Below, piece after piece: positions 52,088 through 59,602 of a DNA stretch of 64,000 nt (within the stretch, counting starts at the first letter, position 1; every line of letters begins with the position of its first letter). This stretch comes from Pseudomonadota bacterium (GTDB taxonomy: Bacteria; Pseudomonadota; Alphaproteobacteria; Acetobacterales; Acetobacteraceae). The notes below the pieces were generated by a model. That model made no database searches and was not told the DNA's origin. It saw only the letters and a program-made list of their open reading frames with translations. The stretch lies in assembly GCA_021809435.1 (NCBI GenBank), contig JAKBAD010000001.1, positions 124,001-188,000 of the forward strand, read 5' to 3'. Position numbers and translations under genes: made by a program.

Positions 52088-53974
52088 ATGCTCGATATCG
52101 AAACCTTCGACAACGCCAAGGGCGGCAATGTCGTCTACAAGGCCCTTTCCCACCCGCTGGCGGCCCGCGCCCTGACCGCCCTGGCTGAGCGCGCGGGCCG
52201 TATCGCCCTCATCGACCTCGATGGCCTCTCGCCCGCGCTGCTGGCGCTCGCCCCCGCGCTCACCGTCTCCGGCCTTTATGTGCAAGACAGCCAAAGCATC
52301 GGCAAACAAATCGGCGGCCACATCGCCCGCCCGCTCACCCAGCTGCCCGAATCCCAAGCCGACACAGTGCTCATCGCCGCCTTCGAGGCCGGGCGTATCG
52401 CCGCCCGCCTGGCGCGCTTCGCCCCCCCAAACGTCCCTGTCTTAACGCTCGATGAAGCGCGCATCCCCGCCCATCTGCTCTCCACGCCCACGCGCTATCT
52501 GGCGCCGCAAAATTTCGCCACCAATTTCGCCTTCTTCCGCGACGATGACGCGCTCTCCACCCGCCTCACCACGGCCAATTACTGGGCCGGCTACGGCGCC
52601 ACGGCGCTGCGCTTCTTCCACATCCTCTTCGATTCCCAAGGCGCCGTGCTGGCTGAGTGGGAAGATGAAGCCCCCACCGGCCCCGGCGGCTACGTGGTCG
52701 ATAGCCGTGTGGTCCGCGCCCGCTTCAGCCTGCCGCCCTTCACCGGCCAGCTTTTCATCCAGGCCGTCGGCGTTCAGGGCCACGACGTGGTCAAATACGC
52801 GCTCGACAGCTTCGCCCCCCACGCCAACCCCTCGCTCTCCGTCACCCATGACGCCAATGCCTGGCCCTCGCTGCGCTTCGCCGGCCTGCCCGCGCCCGCG
52901 CCCGGTGAGCGCGTGACGCTCTGGCTGCAAAACAGCCACGCGGTCGCCATTCCGGCCGGCGCCGTCACCCTCAACCCCATGGGCGAGGACAGTCACACCC
53001 CGCTCACCCAACCGCTCGCCCCCTTCGCCACCACCGCCATCGACATCGCCGCCCTGCTGCCCACCCTCGCCTGGCCCGCGCAAATCGAGGTTCGCACCGG
53101 CCGCCATGTCGTGCGCCCGCGCTACGAGGTCACGCGCCAGCAGCGCACCCGCATCGCCCATGTCAATGTCGAGCGCGCCGACCTCCAGCCCGATCCCGGC
53201 ATCAAAACCCTGGCGCCCGAGCTTGGCCGCGGCTATCTGCTGCCCTTTCCCATCCTGCCGCGCGGGCACTTCAAAACCCTGGTGCTGCCCACCCCCATGG
53301 CGCACGAGGAAACCAACACCCCGCTGCGTCTCGATATTTTCGCCCCCAGCGGCGAGAAGATCGCCGCGCATTTTCTGGGCGTGCTGCCCCGCGCCCACCA
53401 GTCCCTCACCGACCTCGACGATCTGCTCCCCCCCGATGCCCTGCCCACGGGCGGCCATGCCGAGCTGGTCTATGATTTCCGCGCCGGCGGCGAGGCCAAT
53501 GGCTGGCTGCACGGGCTGTTCCGCTATGAGCAGCGCACAACCGGCCATGCCGCCGAGAGCAGCTTCGGCGGCCATATCTTCAACACCCTGATGACCTATA
53601 AAAACGAGCCGCAAAGCTACACCGGCAAGCCGCCGGGCCTGTCCACCCGGCTATTCCTCAAGCTCGGCTTCGAAGGGTTCGCGAGCGTCTGCGCCCTCAT
53701 CTATCCCGCCTCCGCCGCCTGGCTCGCCCAGTCCAGCACCGATCTCGAACTCCACGGCTCCGATGGCGCCTCGCTCGCCACCCGGCGCGTGGCCATTCCC
53801 TGCTCCGGCTCGCTGCTGTTCCGCCCCTCGGATCACTTCACCCCCGCCGAGCTGGCCGCCGCCGGCGAGCGCGGCTACGTGCTCATCCGCGACCTCACCT
53901 GCCGCCTGTTCGGCTATCACGGGCTCGAAACCCAGGATGGCCGCTTCTCCCTCGACCATATGTTCGGTTTCTAA
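52088..53974 (+). CDS. Large conserved-looking protein of unknown function
   Basis: I do not recognise this 628-residue protein. The first 125 residues look like a Rossmann-type alpha/beta domain (RIALIDLDGLSPALL, ADTVLIAAFEAGRIAARLA). The remainder is rich in beta strands, with repeated Pro/Gly turns and aromatic strands (FTGQLFIQAVGVQGHDVVKY, GERVTLWLQNSHAVAIPAG), like stacked Ig or jelly-roll modules. There is no signal peptide or transmembrane segment. Codon use equals its neighbours and the frame is intact. It starts 24 bp after the ELM1-like gene and is probably co-transcribed with it. Confidence 0.7.
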   Translation: MLDIETFDNAKGGNVVYKALSHPLAARALTALAERAGRIALIDLDGLSPALLALAPALTVSGLYVQDSQSIGKQIGGHIARPLTQLPESQADTVLIAAFEAGRIAARLARFAPPNVPVLTLDEARIPAHLLSTPTRYLAPQNFATNFAFFRDDDALSTRLTTANYWAGYGATALRFFHILFDSQGAVLAEWEDEAPTGPGGYVVDSRVVRARFSLPPFTGQLFIQAVGVQGHDVVKYALDSFAPHANPSLSVTHDANAWPSLRFAGLPAPAPGERVTLWLQNSHAVAIPAGAVTLNPMGEDSHTPLTQPLAPFATTAIDIAALLPTLAWPAQIEVRTGRHVVRPRYEVTRQQRTRIAHVNVERADLQPDPGIKTLAPELGRGYLLPFPILPRGHFKTLVLPTPMAHEETNTPLRLDIFAPSGEKIAAHFLGVLPRAHQSLTDLDDLLPPDALPTGGHAELVYDFRAGGEANGWLHGLFRYEQRTTGHAAESSFGGHIFNTLMTYKNEPQSYTGKPPGLSTRLFLKLGFEGFASVCALIYPASAAWLAQSSTDLELHGSDGASLATRRVAIPCSGSLLFRPSDHFTPAELAAAGERGYVLIRDLTCRLFGYHGLETQDGRFSLDHMFGF

Positions 53975-53987
53975 ACCGTTTCAGCCG

Positions 53988-54001
53988 TTGACGCACATCA
54001 A
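53988..54001. promoter_or_regulatory. FNR/DNR-type box before the FAD monooxygenase
   Basis: TTGACGCACATCAA fits TTGAY-N4-ATCAA. One base differs from the perfect E. coli FNR site, but this form is common in alphaproteobacterial FnrL/DNR sites. It lies 78 bp before the start codon at 54080. Confidence 0.6.
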
Positions 54002-54079
54002 GGCGAGCCGGTCAGGCTTGCCGCACAAAAGCCCAGCCCGCGGGCAGCCTGGCCCCGGCCCGATAAGGAGCGTGCGGAT

Positions 54080-55573
54080 ATGGCCACCAAGGTACTGATC
54101 GTCGGCGCCGGCCCGGTGGGGCTGACCCTGGCCGCCGAGCTGCACCGTTTCGGGCTGGAGGTGCGCCTCATCGACAAACAGCCCGCTCCCACCACCCAGT
54201 CGCGCGCGCTGTTCCTCTGGAGTCGCACGCTCGAACAGCTCGATCGCCTGCATCTAAGCGGCGAAATGGTGGCGTTGGGGCGCAAAATCCGGGCGGTCAA
54301 CGTCATGGCCGGGCATAGCCGCATCGGCCATATCGGCTTCGCGGGCACCGATACGCCCTATCCCTTCGCCCTCCTGCTCCCCCAGGCCCAAACCGAGCGC
54401 CTGCTCATCGATCATCTGGCCGCCCAGGGCGTGTTCATCGAGCGCGCCACCGAACTGGCCGGGTTTGAAGACGGGCCAACCGGCGTCACCGCCACGCTCA
54501 AGCGCGACTCCGGCGAAAGCTTCCAACTCACCACCGACTGGCTGGTCGGCGCCGATGGCGCGGCCAGCTTCGTGCGCCGCGCGCTCGGCCTGTCCTCCAC
54601 CGGCGCCGCCCTGCAATCCGACTGGCTGATCGCCGACGGCACCCTCGAAGGCGCCGCCTTCCCCGAAGACGAGCTGCTCTCCTTCTGGCACGAGGATGGC
54701 TTCCTCGGCCTGTTCCCGCTCGGCCAGGGCCAGTACCGCGTCATCGCCGAGGTGCCGCGCGGCGCCGGCACCCAGCCCATCACCCCCGACCTCGCGGGCA
54801 TGCAGTCCCGGCTCGAGGCCCGTGGCCCCGGCGGCTTGCGACTAATCAACCCCAGATGGTTCTCCAGCTTCCGCATCCATGAGCGCAACATGGCCGATTA
54901 CCGCCAAGGCCATGTCTTTCTGGTCGGCGATGCCGCCCATGTCTTCAACCCCGTGGGCGCCCAGGGGTTGAACATGGGCATCCAGGATGCCGTCAATCTA
55001 GCCTGGAAGCTGGCCCTGGTGGCGGCCGGCACGGTCAATGCCGAAGCCCTGCTCGAGAGCTACACCGCCGAGCGCCACGTGGCCGCCGCCCAGGTGGTGG
55101 CCGAAACCGGCCGCGCCGAGGCCGTGGCCCTGCTGCGCAGCCCCACGCTGCGCCTGGCGCGCAACCTGCTGGGCGGGCTGTTTTTCGGCCTCTCGCCCTT
55201 GCGCAAATCAGTGGCCGAGAGCTTGGCCAAACTCTCCACCGGCTACGACCAAAGCCCCCTCAACGGGCCATGCGCCGCCCCCATGCCCGGTCCGCAACCC
55301 GGAGATCGCATGCCCCCCCATCCCAACGCGGCGCCCATCGGCGCGCACGGCCCGCGTTTTGCCCTGTTTGCCGATCCCTCGCGCGCCGTAATGGCCGTGC
55401 AGCAGGAATTCGCCGCCATGCTCGAACCCGCCCTGCGCCCGCCGCCTCAGCCCGGCGGTGTCTGGCTGGTCCGCCCCGATGGCTACGTCGCCGCCTGCGG
55501 CGCCGATGGCGAGCTGAACCGCCTCGCCGATTATCTGCGCCGCTTCCAGCCCTTAAACCAGCTGGCGGGCTAA
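54080..55573 (+). CDS. FAD-dependent aromatic-type monooxygenase
   Basis: A 497-residue class A flavoprotein monooxygenase. The FAD-binding GxGxxG is LIVGAGPVGLTLAAEL, the DG motif is WLVGADGAASFVRRALG, and the ribityl-binding GD motif is VFLVGDAAHVFNPVGAQGLN. A thioredoxin-like C-terminal domain of the PheA/TfdB type follows from about 390. Such enzymes hydroxylate phenolic or other aromatic compounds with NAD(P)H and oxygen. The stop codon lies inside the first palindrome of a 67-bp tandem repeat. The substrate is unknown. Confidence 0.88.
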   Translation: MATKVLIVGAGPVGLTLAAELHRFGLEVRLIDKQPAPTTQSRALFLWSRTLEQLDRLHLSGEMVALGRKIRAVNVMAGHSRIGHIGFAGTDTPYPFALLLPQAQTERLLIDHLAAQGVFIERATELAGFEDGPTGVTATLKRDSGESFQLTTDWLVGADGAASFVRRALGLSSTGAALQSDWLIADGTLEGAAFPEDELLSFWHEDGFLGLFPLGQGQYRVIAEVPRGAGTQPITPDLAGMQSRLEARGPGGLRLINPRWFSSFRIHERNMADYRQGHVFLVGDAAHVFNPVGAQGLNMGIQDAVNLAWKLALVAAGTVNAEALLESYTAERHVAAAQVVAETGRAEAVALLRSPTLRLARNLLGGLFFGLSPLRKSVAESLAKLSTGYDQSPLNGPCAAPMPGPQPGDRMPPHPNAAPIGAHGPRFALFADPSRAVMAVQQEFAAMLEPALRPPPQPGGVWLVRPDGYVAACGADGELNRLADYLRRFQPLNQLAG

Positions 55574-55782
55574 CCCGCCAGCCTATGTTTGAGCGGGCGA
55601 TTCACGGGCCTTTCGGCCCGATCGCACGCTGGCGGGTTAACCCACCAGCCTATGTTTGAGCGGGCGATTCACGGGCCTTTCGGCCCGATCGCACGCTGGC
55701 GGGTTAACCCGCCAGCCTATGTTTGAGCGGGCGATTCACGGGCCTTTCGGCCCGATCGCACGCTGGCGGGCTAACCCGCCTC
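55562..55782. repeat. Three 67-bp tandem repeats with palindromes between convergent genes
   Basis: The unit starts with an almost perfect 20-bp palindrome (CTGGCGGG..CCCGCCAG) and contains a second hairpin GGGCC-TTTC-GGCCC. Copies begin at 55562, 55629, 55696, with a partial fourth at 55763, exactly 67 bp apart. The stop codon of the monooxygenase (55571-55573) lies in the first palindrome and the stop of the LysR gene (55771-55773) in the last, so the array probably acts as a multiple bidirectional terminator. Confidence 0.95.
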
Positions 55783-56664
55783 CGCCTTCAGCCGCTCAAT
55801 AAACCACCGCCCCGCCGGCCCCGGCGGCGTCTCGCGCAAATAGCTGGCCGACATGGTCATATAATCGCGGGCCGGGTGATCCTCGGGGGTCAGCGCCACC
55901 AGCCGCCCAGCGGCCAGATCATCGGCCACCATCTCCATGGGCATGCCGCCCCAGCCCAGCCCGGCCAGCAAAAACGCGTGCTTGGCGCCCATATCGGCCA
56001 GCCGCCAGGTGCGCGATGAAAACACATTAAACTCCCGCCCGCGTGAGAGCTCCGTGCGGTCGGTCAACACCAGCTGTAACTGCCCGGCCAGATCGCGCGC
56101 GCTCAAGCGTCCGGTTTGCTGCGCCAGCCTGTGGCTAGGCGCGGCCACCAGCACCAGCTCCACCCCCAGCAACCGCTCCGAAACCATCTCCGTCACCATG
56201 AATGGCAGCGACCCCACGATTCCCAGCTGGCATTGCCCCTCCAGCACCGCCTTGGCCACACCGCCCAGCGCCTCCACATAAAGCCGGAGCGGCGTGAACG
56301 GAAACGCCTCGCCAAAGGCGGCGGCGGTGCGCGTCAGCACGCTCATGGGAAACATCACATCCACCGCCACCGAGAGTTCCGGCTCCACCCCCGCGCTCAT
56401 GCCCTTGGCACGCGCCTTCAGCGCTCCCAGCCGGTTGAGCACGGCGCGGGCATCGGCCAGCAGCAGCTCGCCTTCGGGGGTCAGGGCGGGCGTGCGGCTC
56501 TCGCGCGAGAACAGCTTCACTCCCAGCTGGTCCTCCAGCCCCGCCACCGCCTGGCTCACCACCGACTGCGCCCGCCCCAGCACCCGCCCGGCGCCCGAGA
56601 AGGATTTCTGCTCCACCGCCGCCACGAACATGCGCAGCTGGTCCAGCGTCACGGCCTCGAGCAT
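55771..56664 (-). CDS. LysR-family transcriptional regulator
   Basis: A 297-residue LysR-type regulator. The N-terminal winged helix-turn-helix (TLDQLRMFVAAVEQKSFSGA, RAQSVVSQAVAGLEDQLGVKLF) is followed by a linker helix and a periplasmic-binding-like effector domain (ELSVAVDVMFPMSVL). It is divergent from the azoreductase gene, which it most likely controls; the AT-rich intergenic dyads would be its binding sites. The effector is unknown. Confidence 0.92.
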   Translation of the reverse strand: MLEAVTLDQLRMFVAAVEQKSFSGAGRVLGRAQSVVSQAVAGLEDQLGVKLFSRESRTPALTPEGELLLADARAVLNRLGALKARAKGMSAGVEPELSVAVDVMFPMSVLTRTAAAFGEAFPFTPLRLYVEALGGVAKAVLEGQCQLGIVGSLPFMVTEMVSERLLGVELVLVAAPSHRLAQQTGRLSARDLAGQLQLVLTDRTELSRGREFNVFSSRTWRLADMGAKHAFLLAGLGWGGMPMEMVADDLAAGRLVALTPEDHPARDYMTMSASYLRETPPGPAGRWFIERLKAEAG

Positions 56665-56674
56665 CTCCGCCTCC

Positions 56675-56726
56675 TATCGGTAAAACAGATATTACCCATA
56701 TTTATTTATAGGGTTTTACATCGATA
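56675..56726. promoter_or_regulatory. Candidate LysR operator region between the LysR gene and azoR
   Basis: An AT-rich block with inverted arms GTAAAAC (56680-56686) and GTTTTAC (56713-56719), both next to ATCG-type triplets (TATCG and ATCGAT). It lies in the divergent gap where LysR sites normally are. Confidence 0.5.
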
Positions 56727-56787
56727 ACGCCAGGCTTATCTGCTGCCCCATAAAGCCGCCCCGGCGGCCAACCCACAGGAGTGTGAC

Positions 56788-57396
56788 ATGGCCAAACTCT
56801 GGCATATCGATTCAAGCGTGCTCGGCGACAATTCCGTCTCCCGCAAACTCTCGGCGGGCATCGTCGCCCAGTTCAAGGCCGCCGACCCGGCGCTCGAGGT
56901 TTCCTATCTCGACCTCGCCGCCCAGCCGCTCGGCCATATGAGCCCAGCCCATATCGGCGCGCTGTTCGGCCACCCGCCCACCGATGAAGCCACCCTCGCC
57001 GACATCGCCCGCGGTCAGGCCGCGCTCGATGAGCTGTTCGCCGCGGACATCATCGTCATCGGCGCGCCAATGTATAATTTCGGCCTGCCCAGCCAGCTCA
57101 AATCCCTCCTCGACCGCCTGCTCGCCGCCGGCAAAACCTTCAAATACGGCGAAGACGGCCAGCCCCAGGGCCTCGTCGATCCTGGTAAGCGCGTGTTCAT
57201 CGCCTCCTCGCGCGGCGGCCTCTATTCCGGCGAGAGCCCCTTCGCCCCCTTCGACCACCAGGAAAAACATCTGGTCGGGGCACTGAATTTCATTGGCCTC
57301 ACCAACGTTTCCGTCATCCGCGCCGAAGGCGTGAACATGCCGGCCCTCAAAGATGACGCCATCGCCGCGGCCCAGGCCGAGATCGCCAAGCTCTGA
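56788..57396 (+). CDS. azoR: FMN-dependent NADH-azoreductase
   Basis: A 202-residue flavodoxin-fold enzyme that reduces azo compounds and quinones with NADH. Visible motifs are IDSSVLGDNSVSRKLS, the FMN-binding PMYNFGLPSQLKSLLDR segment and SSRGGLYSGES, then FIGLTNVSVIRAEG. The ATG follows an AGGAG-type ribosome site (CACAGGAGTGTGAC). It is divergent from a LysR regulator, a typical arrangement for quinone or electrophile stress. YceI begins 23 bp after it. Confidence 0.93.
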   Translation: MAKLWHIDSSVLGDNSVSRKLSAGIVAQFKAADPALEVSYLDLAAQPLGHMSPAHIGALFGHPPTDEATLADIARGQAALDELFAADIIVIGAPMYNFGLPSQLKSLLDRLLAAGKTFKYGEDGQPQGLVDPGKRVFIASSRGGLYSGESPFAPFDHQEKHLVGALNFIGLTNVSVIRAEGVNMPALKDDAIAAAQAEIAKL

Positions 57397-57419
57397 TCAT
57401 TTTGTTAAGGACCATTTCC

Positions 57420-58025
57420 ATGAAGATTTCGACCCTCGCCCTCACCACGGCGCTCACCCTGGCGCCGCTCGCCGCCATGGCCCAAAACGTCGACACCAAC
57501 CCCGCCGACGTCAAAGCCGGCACCTACCAGGTCGAGCCCACCCACACGCGCGTGCTGTTCGCCGTCTCGCACATGGGCTTCACCACCTGGTATGGCAATT
57601 TCACCGGCGCCTCGGGCAGCCTCACGCTCGACCCCAAGGCGCTCGGCAAAACCAGCTTCGACATCACCATCCCCGCCAATTCGGTCAGCACCACCAACAC
57701 CAAGCTCGATGGCGAGCTGAACTCCCCCGAATGGTTCGACACCGCCAAATACCCCACCATCGAGTTCAAATCCGAGAAGCTGGTGCGCACCGGCCATGAC
57801 ACCGCCCTCGTCACCGGCGAGCTGACCTTCCACGGCGTCACCCGCCCCGAGACCCTGAAGGTCAAGTTCAACGCCTCGGGCATCAACCCCATCACCAAGC
57901 AATACACCATCGGCTTCAATGCCACCGGCGAGCTCAAGCGCTCGGATTTCAACCAGAAGACCTACGTGCCCCTGATCGGCGATGACGTGACGCTGATCAT
58001 CTCGGCCGCCTTCGTCCAGCCCTGA
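57420..58025 (+). CDS. YceI-family periplasmic protein (copy 1)
   Basis: A 201-residue exported lipocalin-like beta-barrel protein. The signal peptide MKISTLALTTALTLAPLAAM is followed by the YceI core: YQVEPTHTRVLFAVSHMGFT, SVSTTNTKLDGELNSPEWFD and the C-terminal GDDVTLIISAAFVQ. YceI proteins bind isoprenoid-type lipids such as polyprenyl or quinone tails. The stop and the ATG of the following cytochrome share one base (TGATG), so the genes are coupled. Confidence 0.93.
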   Translation: MKISTLALTTALTLAPLAAMAQNVDTNPADVKAGTYQVEPTHTRVLFAVSHMGFTTWYGNFTGASGSLTLDPKALGKTSFDITIPANSVSTTNTKLDGELNSPEWFDTAKYPTIEFKSEKLVRTGHDTALVTGELTFHGVTRPETLKVKFNASGINPITKQYTIGFNATGELKRSDFNQKTYVPLIGDDVTLIISAAFVQP

Positions 58026-58588
58026 TGAGCGCCAAACCGCGCTATGATGCCGTGGCGATCACCCTGCATTGGGTGATCGCGCTGGGCATTATTTTCGAGC
58101 TGGCATTGGGCTGGAGCATGGCGACGCTCTCTTTCCCCCTCGCCACCAAATTCACCCTGTATCAGCTCCATAAATCGGTCGGCGTCACGGTGCTGCTGGC
58201 GGTGGTGCTGCGCCTGCTCTGGCGTGCCACCCACAAACCCCCGGCTTATGACCCCGATTTCACCGGGCTCGAGCGCAAGGCCGCCGCCGGCGCGCATCAC
58301 CTGCTCTATCTCGCCATGCTGCTCATCCCGCTGGCCGGCTGGGCGGTGGTGTCGCTCTCGCCCTACAACATCCCCACCGTGCTCTACGGCCTCATCCCCT
58401 GGCCCGCTCTGCCCTTTCTCGCCAGCCTGCCCAACAAGGCCGCCCTCGAGCCCTGGGCCGAGGATGTCCACGCCTATCTGGCCTATGGCACGCTGGGCGT
58501 GATCGCGCTGCACATACTGGCCGCGCTGCGCCACCATTTCCTCAAGCACGACAACATCCTGCGCCGCATGGCGCCCTGGATCAGGTGA
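58025..58588 (+). CDS. Cytochrome b561
   Basis: A 187-residue four-helix membrane di-heme protein. Candidate heme histidines lie in TLHWVIAL, QLHKSVGVTVLL, AAAGAHHLLYLAML and VIALHILAALRHHF. Prokaryotic b561 proteins pass electrons from the quinone pool, for example to reduce superoxide. It is sandwiched between two YceI genes. Since YceI proteins bind quinone-like lipids, the trio may act on membrane or periplasmic quinones; that is inference. Confidence 0.9.
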   Translation: MSAKPRYDAVAITLHWVIALGIIFELALGWSMATLSFPLATKFTLYQLHKSVGVTVLLAVVLRLLWRATHKPPAYDPDFTGLERKAAAGAHHLLYLAMLLIPLAGWAVVSLSPYNIPTVLYGLIPWPALPFLASLPNKAALEPWAEDVHAYLAYGTLGVIALHILAALRHHFLKHDNILRRMAPWIR

Positions 58589-58593
58589 TCACC

Positions 58594-59142
58594 ATGAAAC
58601 CCCTGCTTCTGCCCGCCTTGCTGCTTGCCGCCAGCCCCGCCGCCGCCGCCAGCTGGTCCATGGCCCCCGCCCAAAGCACGCTCAGCTTCACCGGCACCGA
58701 GACAGGCGCCGCCTTCACCGGCAGCTTCTCCTCCTGGCAGGCTGCCATCTCCTACGACCCCGCCCATCCCCAGGCCGCGAAGGTACAAATCACCATCGAC
58801 CTGGCCTCGGCCAAAACCGGCGACCCGCAGCGCGATGAAGCCCTGCCCGGATCCGACTGGTTCAACATCGCCGCCACGCCCAAGGCGGTGTTCACCGCCA
58901 CCGGCTTCACGCCGCTGGGTGGCGATAAATTCACCACCACCGGCACGCTCACCCTGCGCGGCCACAGTCAAAAGCTCATGCTCCCCTTCACGCTCGACAT
59001 CAAAGGCAACCAGGCCACCGCCAAGGGCACGCTCACCCTCCACCGCACCGATTTCGGCGTCGGCCAGGGCGCCTGGGCCACGGGCGACTATGTCGGGCTC
59101 GATGTCGGCGTCAGCTTCACCCTCATCGCCCAGCAGAGCTGA
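58594..59142 (+). CDS. YceI-family periplasmic protein (copy 2)
   Basis: A 182-residue second YceI protein, clearly diverged from copy 1. The signal peptide MKPLLLPALLLAASPAAAA precedes WSMAPAQSTLSFTGTETGAA and the core strands (LTLRGHSQKLMLPFTLDIK, HRTDFGVGQGAWATGDYVGL). It keeps the GxGxW turn common in cytochrome-b561-linked YceI proteins. A GTG at 58585 overlaps the b561 stop; I use the ATG at 58594. The paired YceI genes suggest different ligands or a relay. Confidence 0.9.
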   Translation: MKPLLLPALLLAASPAAAASWSMAPAQSTLSFTGTETGAAFTGSFSSWQAAISYDPAHPQAAKVQITIDLASAKTGDPQRDEALPGSDWFNIAATPKAVFTATGFTPLGGDKFTTTGTLTLRGHSQKLMLPFTLDIKGNQATAKGTLTLHRTDFGVGQGAWATGDYVGLDVGVSFTLIAQQS

Positions 59143-59220
59143 CCCACCCGGCCATCTCCCTCTTGCCTCCCCGCCGGTTCACCGCCACATAAACGCGCGA
59201 TCTTTTGTGGGGAGCCTTCA

Positions 59221-59589
59221 ATGAACACCCTTCTCAGCGCCTCGCCAACCGTGCGCGCGCTCGTGCCCATTGCGCTGCTGCTCGGCTCCAACGTGTTCAT
59301 GACCTTCGCCTGGTACGGCCAGCTCAAATTTCCCGCCACCCCGCTCTGGCTGGTCATTCCCCTCAGCTGGGGGCTGGCGTTCTTTGAATATTGCCTGGCC
59401 GTGCCCGCCAACCGCATCGGCTACACGGTCTATTCGGCCGCCCAGCTCAAAACCCTGCAAGAGGTCATCACCCTCTCGGTATTCGCCGTCTTCTCAACCT
59501 ATTATCTGGGCGAGGCGGTGAAATGGAACCAAATCGTCGCCTTTGGCTTCCTGGGCCTCGCGGCGTTCTTCGCCTTCCACGAATTCTGA
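59221..59589 (+). CDS. Small membrane protein, DMT superfamily (DUF486)
   Basis: A 122-residue inner-membrane protein with four transmembrane segments (VRALVPIALLLGSNVFMTFA, WLVIPLSWGLAFFEYCLAV, LQEVITLSVFAVFSTYYLG and IVAFGFLGLAAFFAFH). The pattern AWYGQLKF...EYCLAVPANRIG..LKxLQE is the DUF486 signature of the drug/metabolite transporter superfamily. Substrate is unknown. It follows the YceI cluster after 78 bp and ends just before the convergent lipoprotein gene. Confidence 0.88.
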   Translation: MNTLLSASPTVRALVPIALLLGSNVFMTFAWYGQLKFPATPLWLVIPLSWGLAFFEYCLAVPANRIGYTVYSAAQLKTLQEVITLSVFAVFSTYYLGEAVKWNQIVAFGFLGLAAFFAFHEF

Positions 59590-59602
59590 CCCGGCGGCGT
59601 GG

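Noticed and set aside
55590-55770. Short protein-like frames repeated in the 67-bp array
   Set aside because: They are translations of the tandem repeat in different frames, without ribosome sites or family features.
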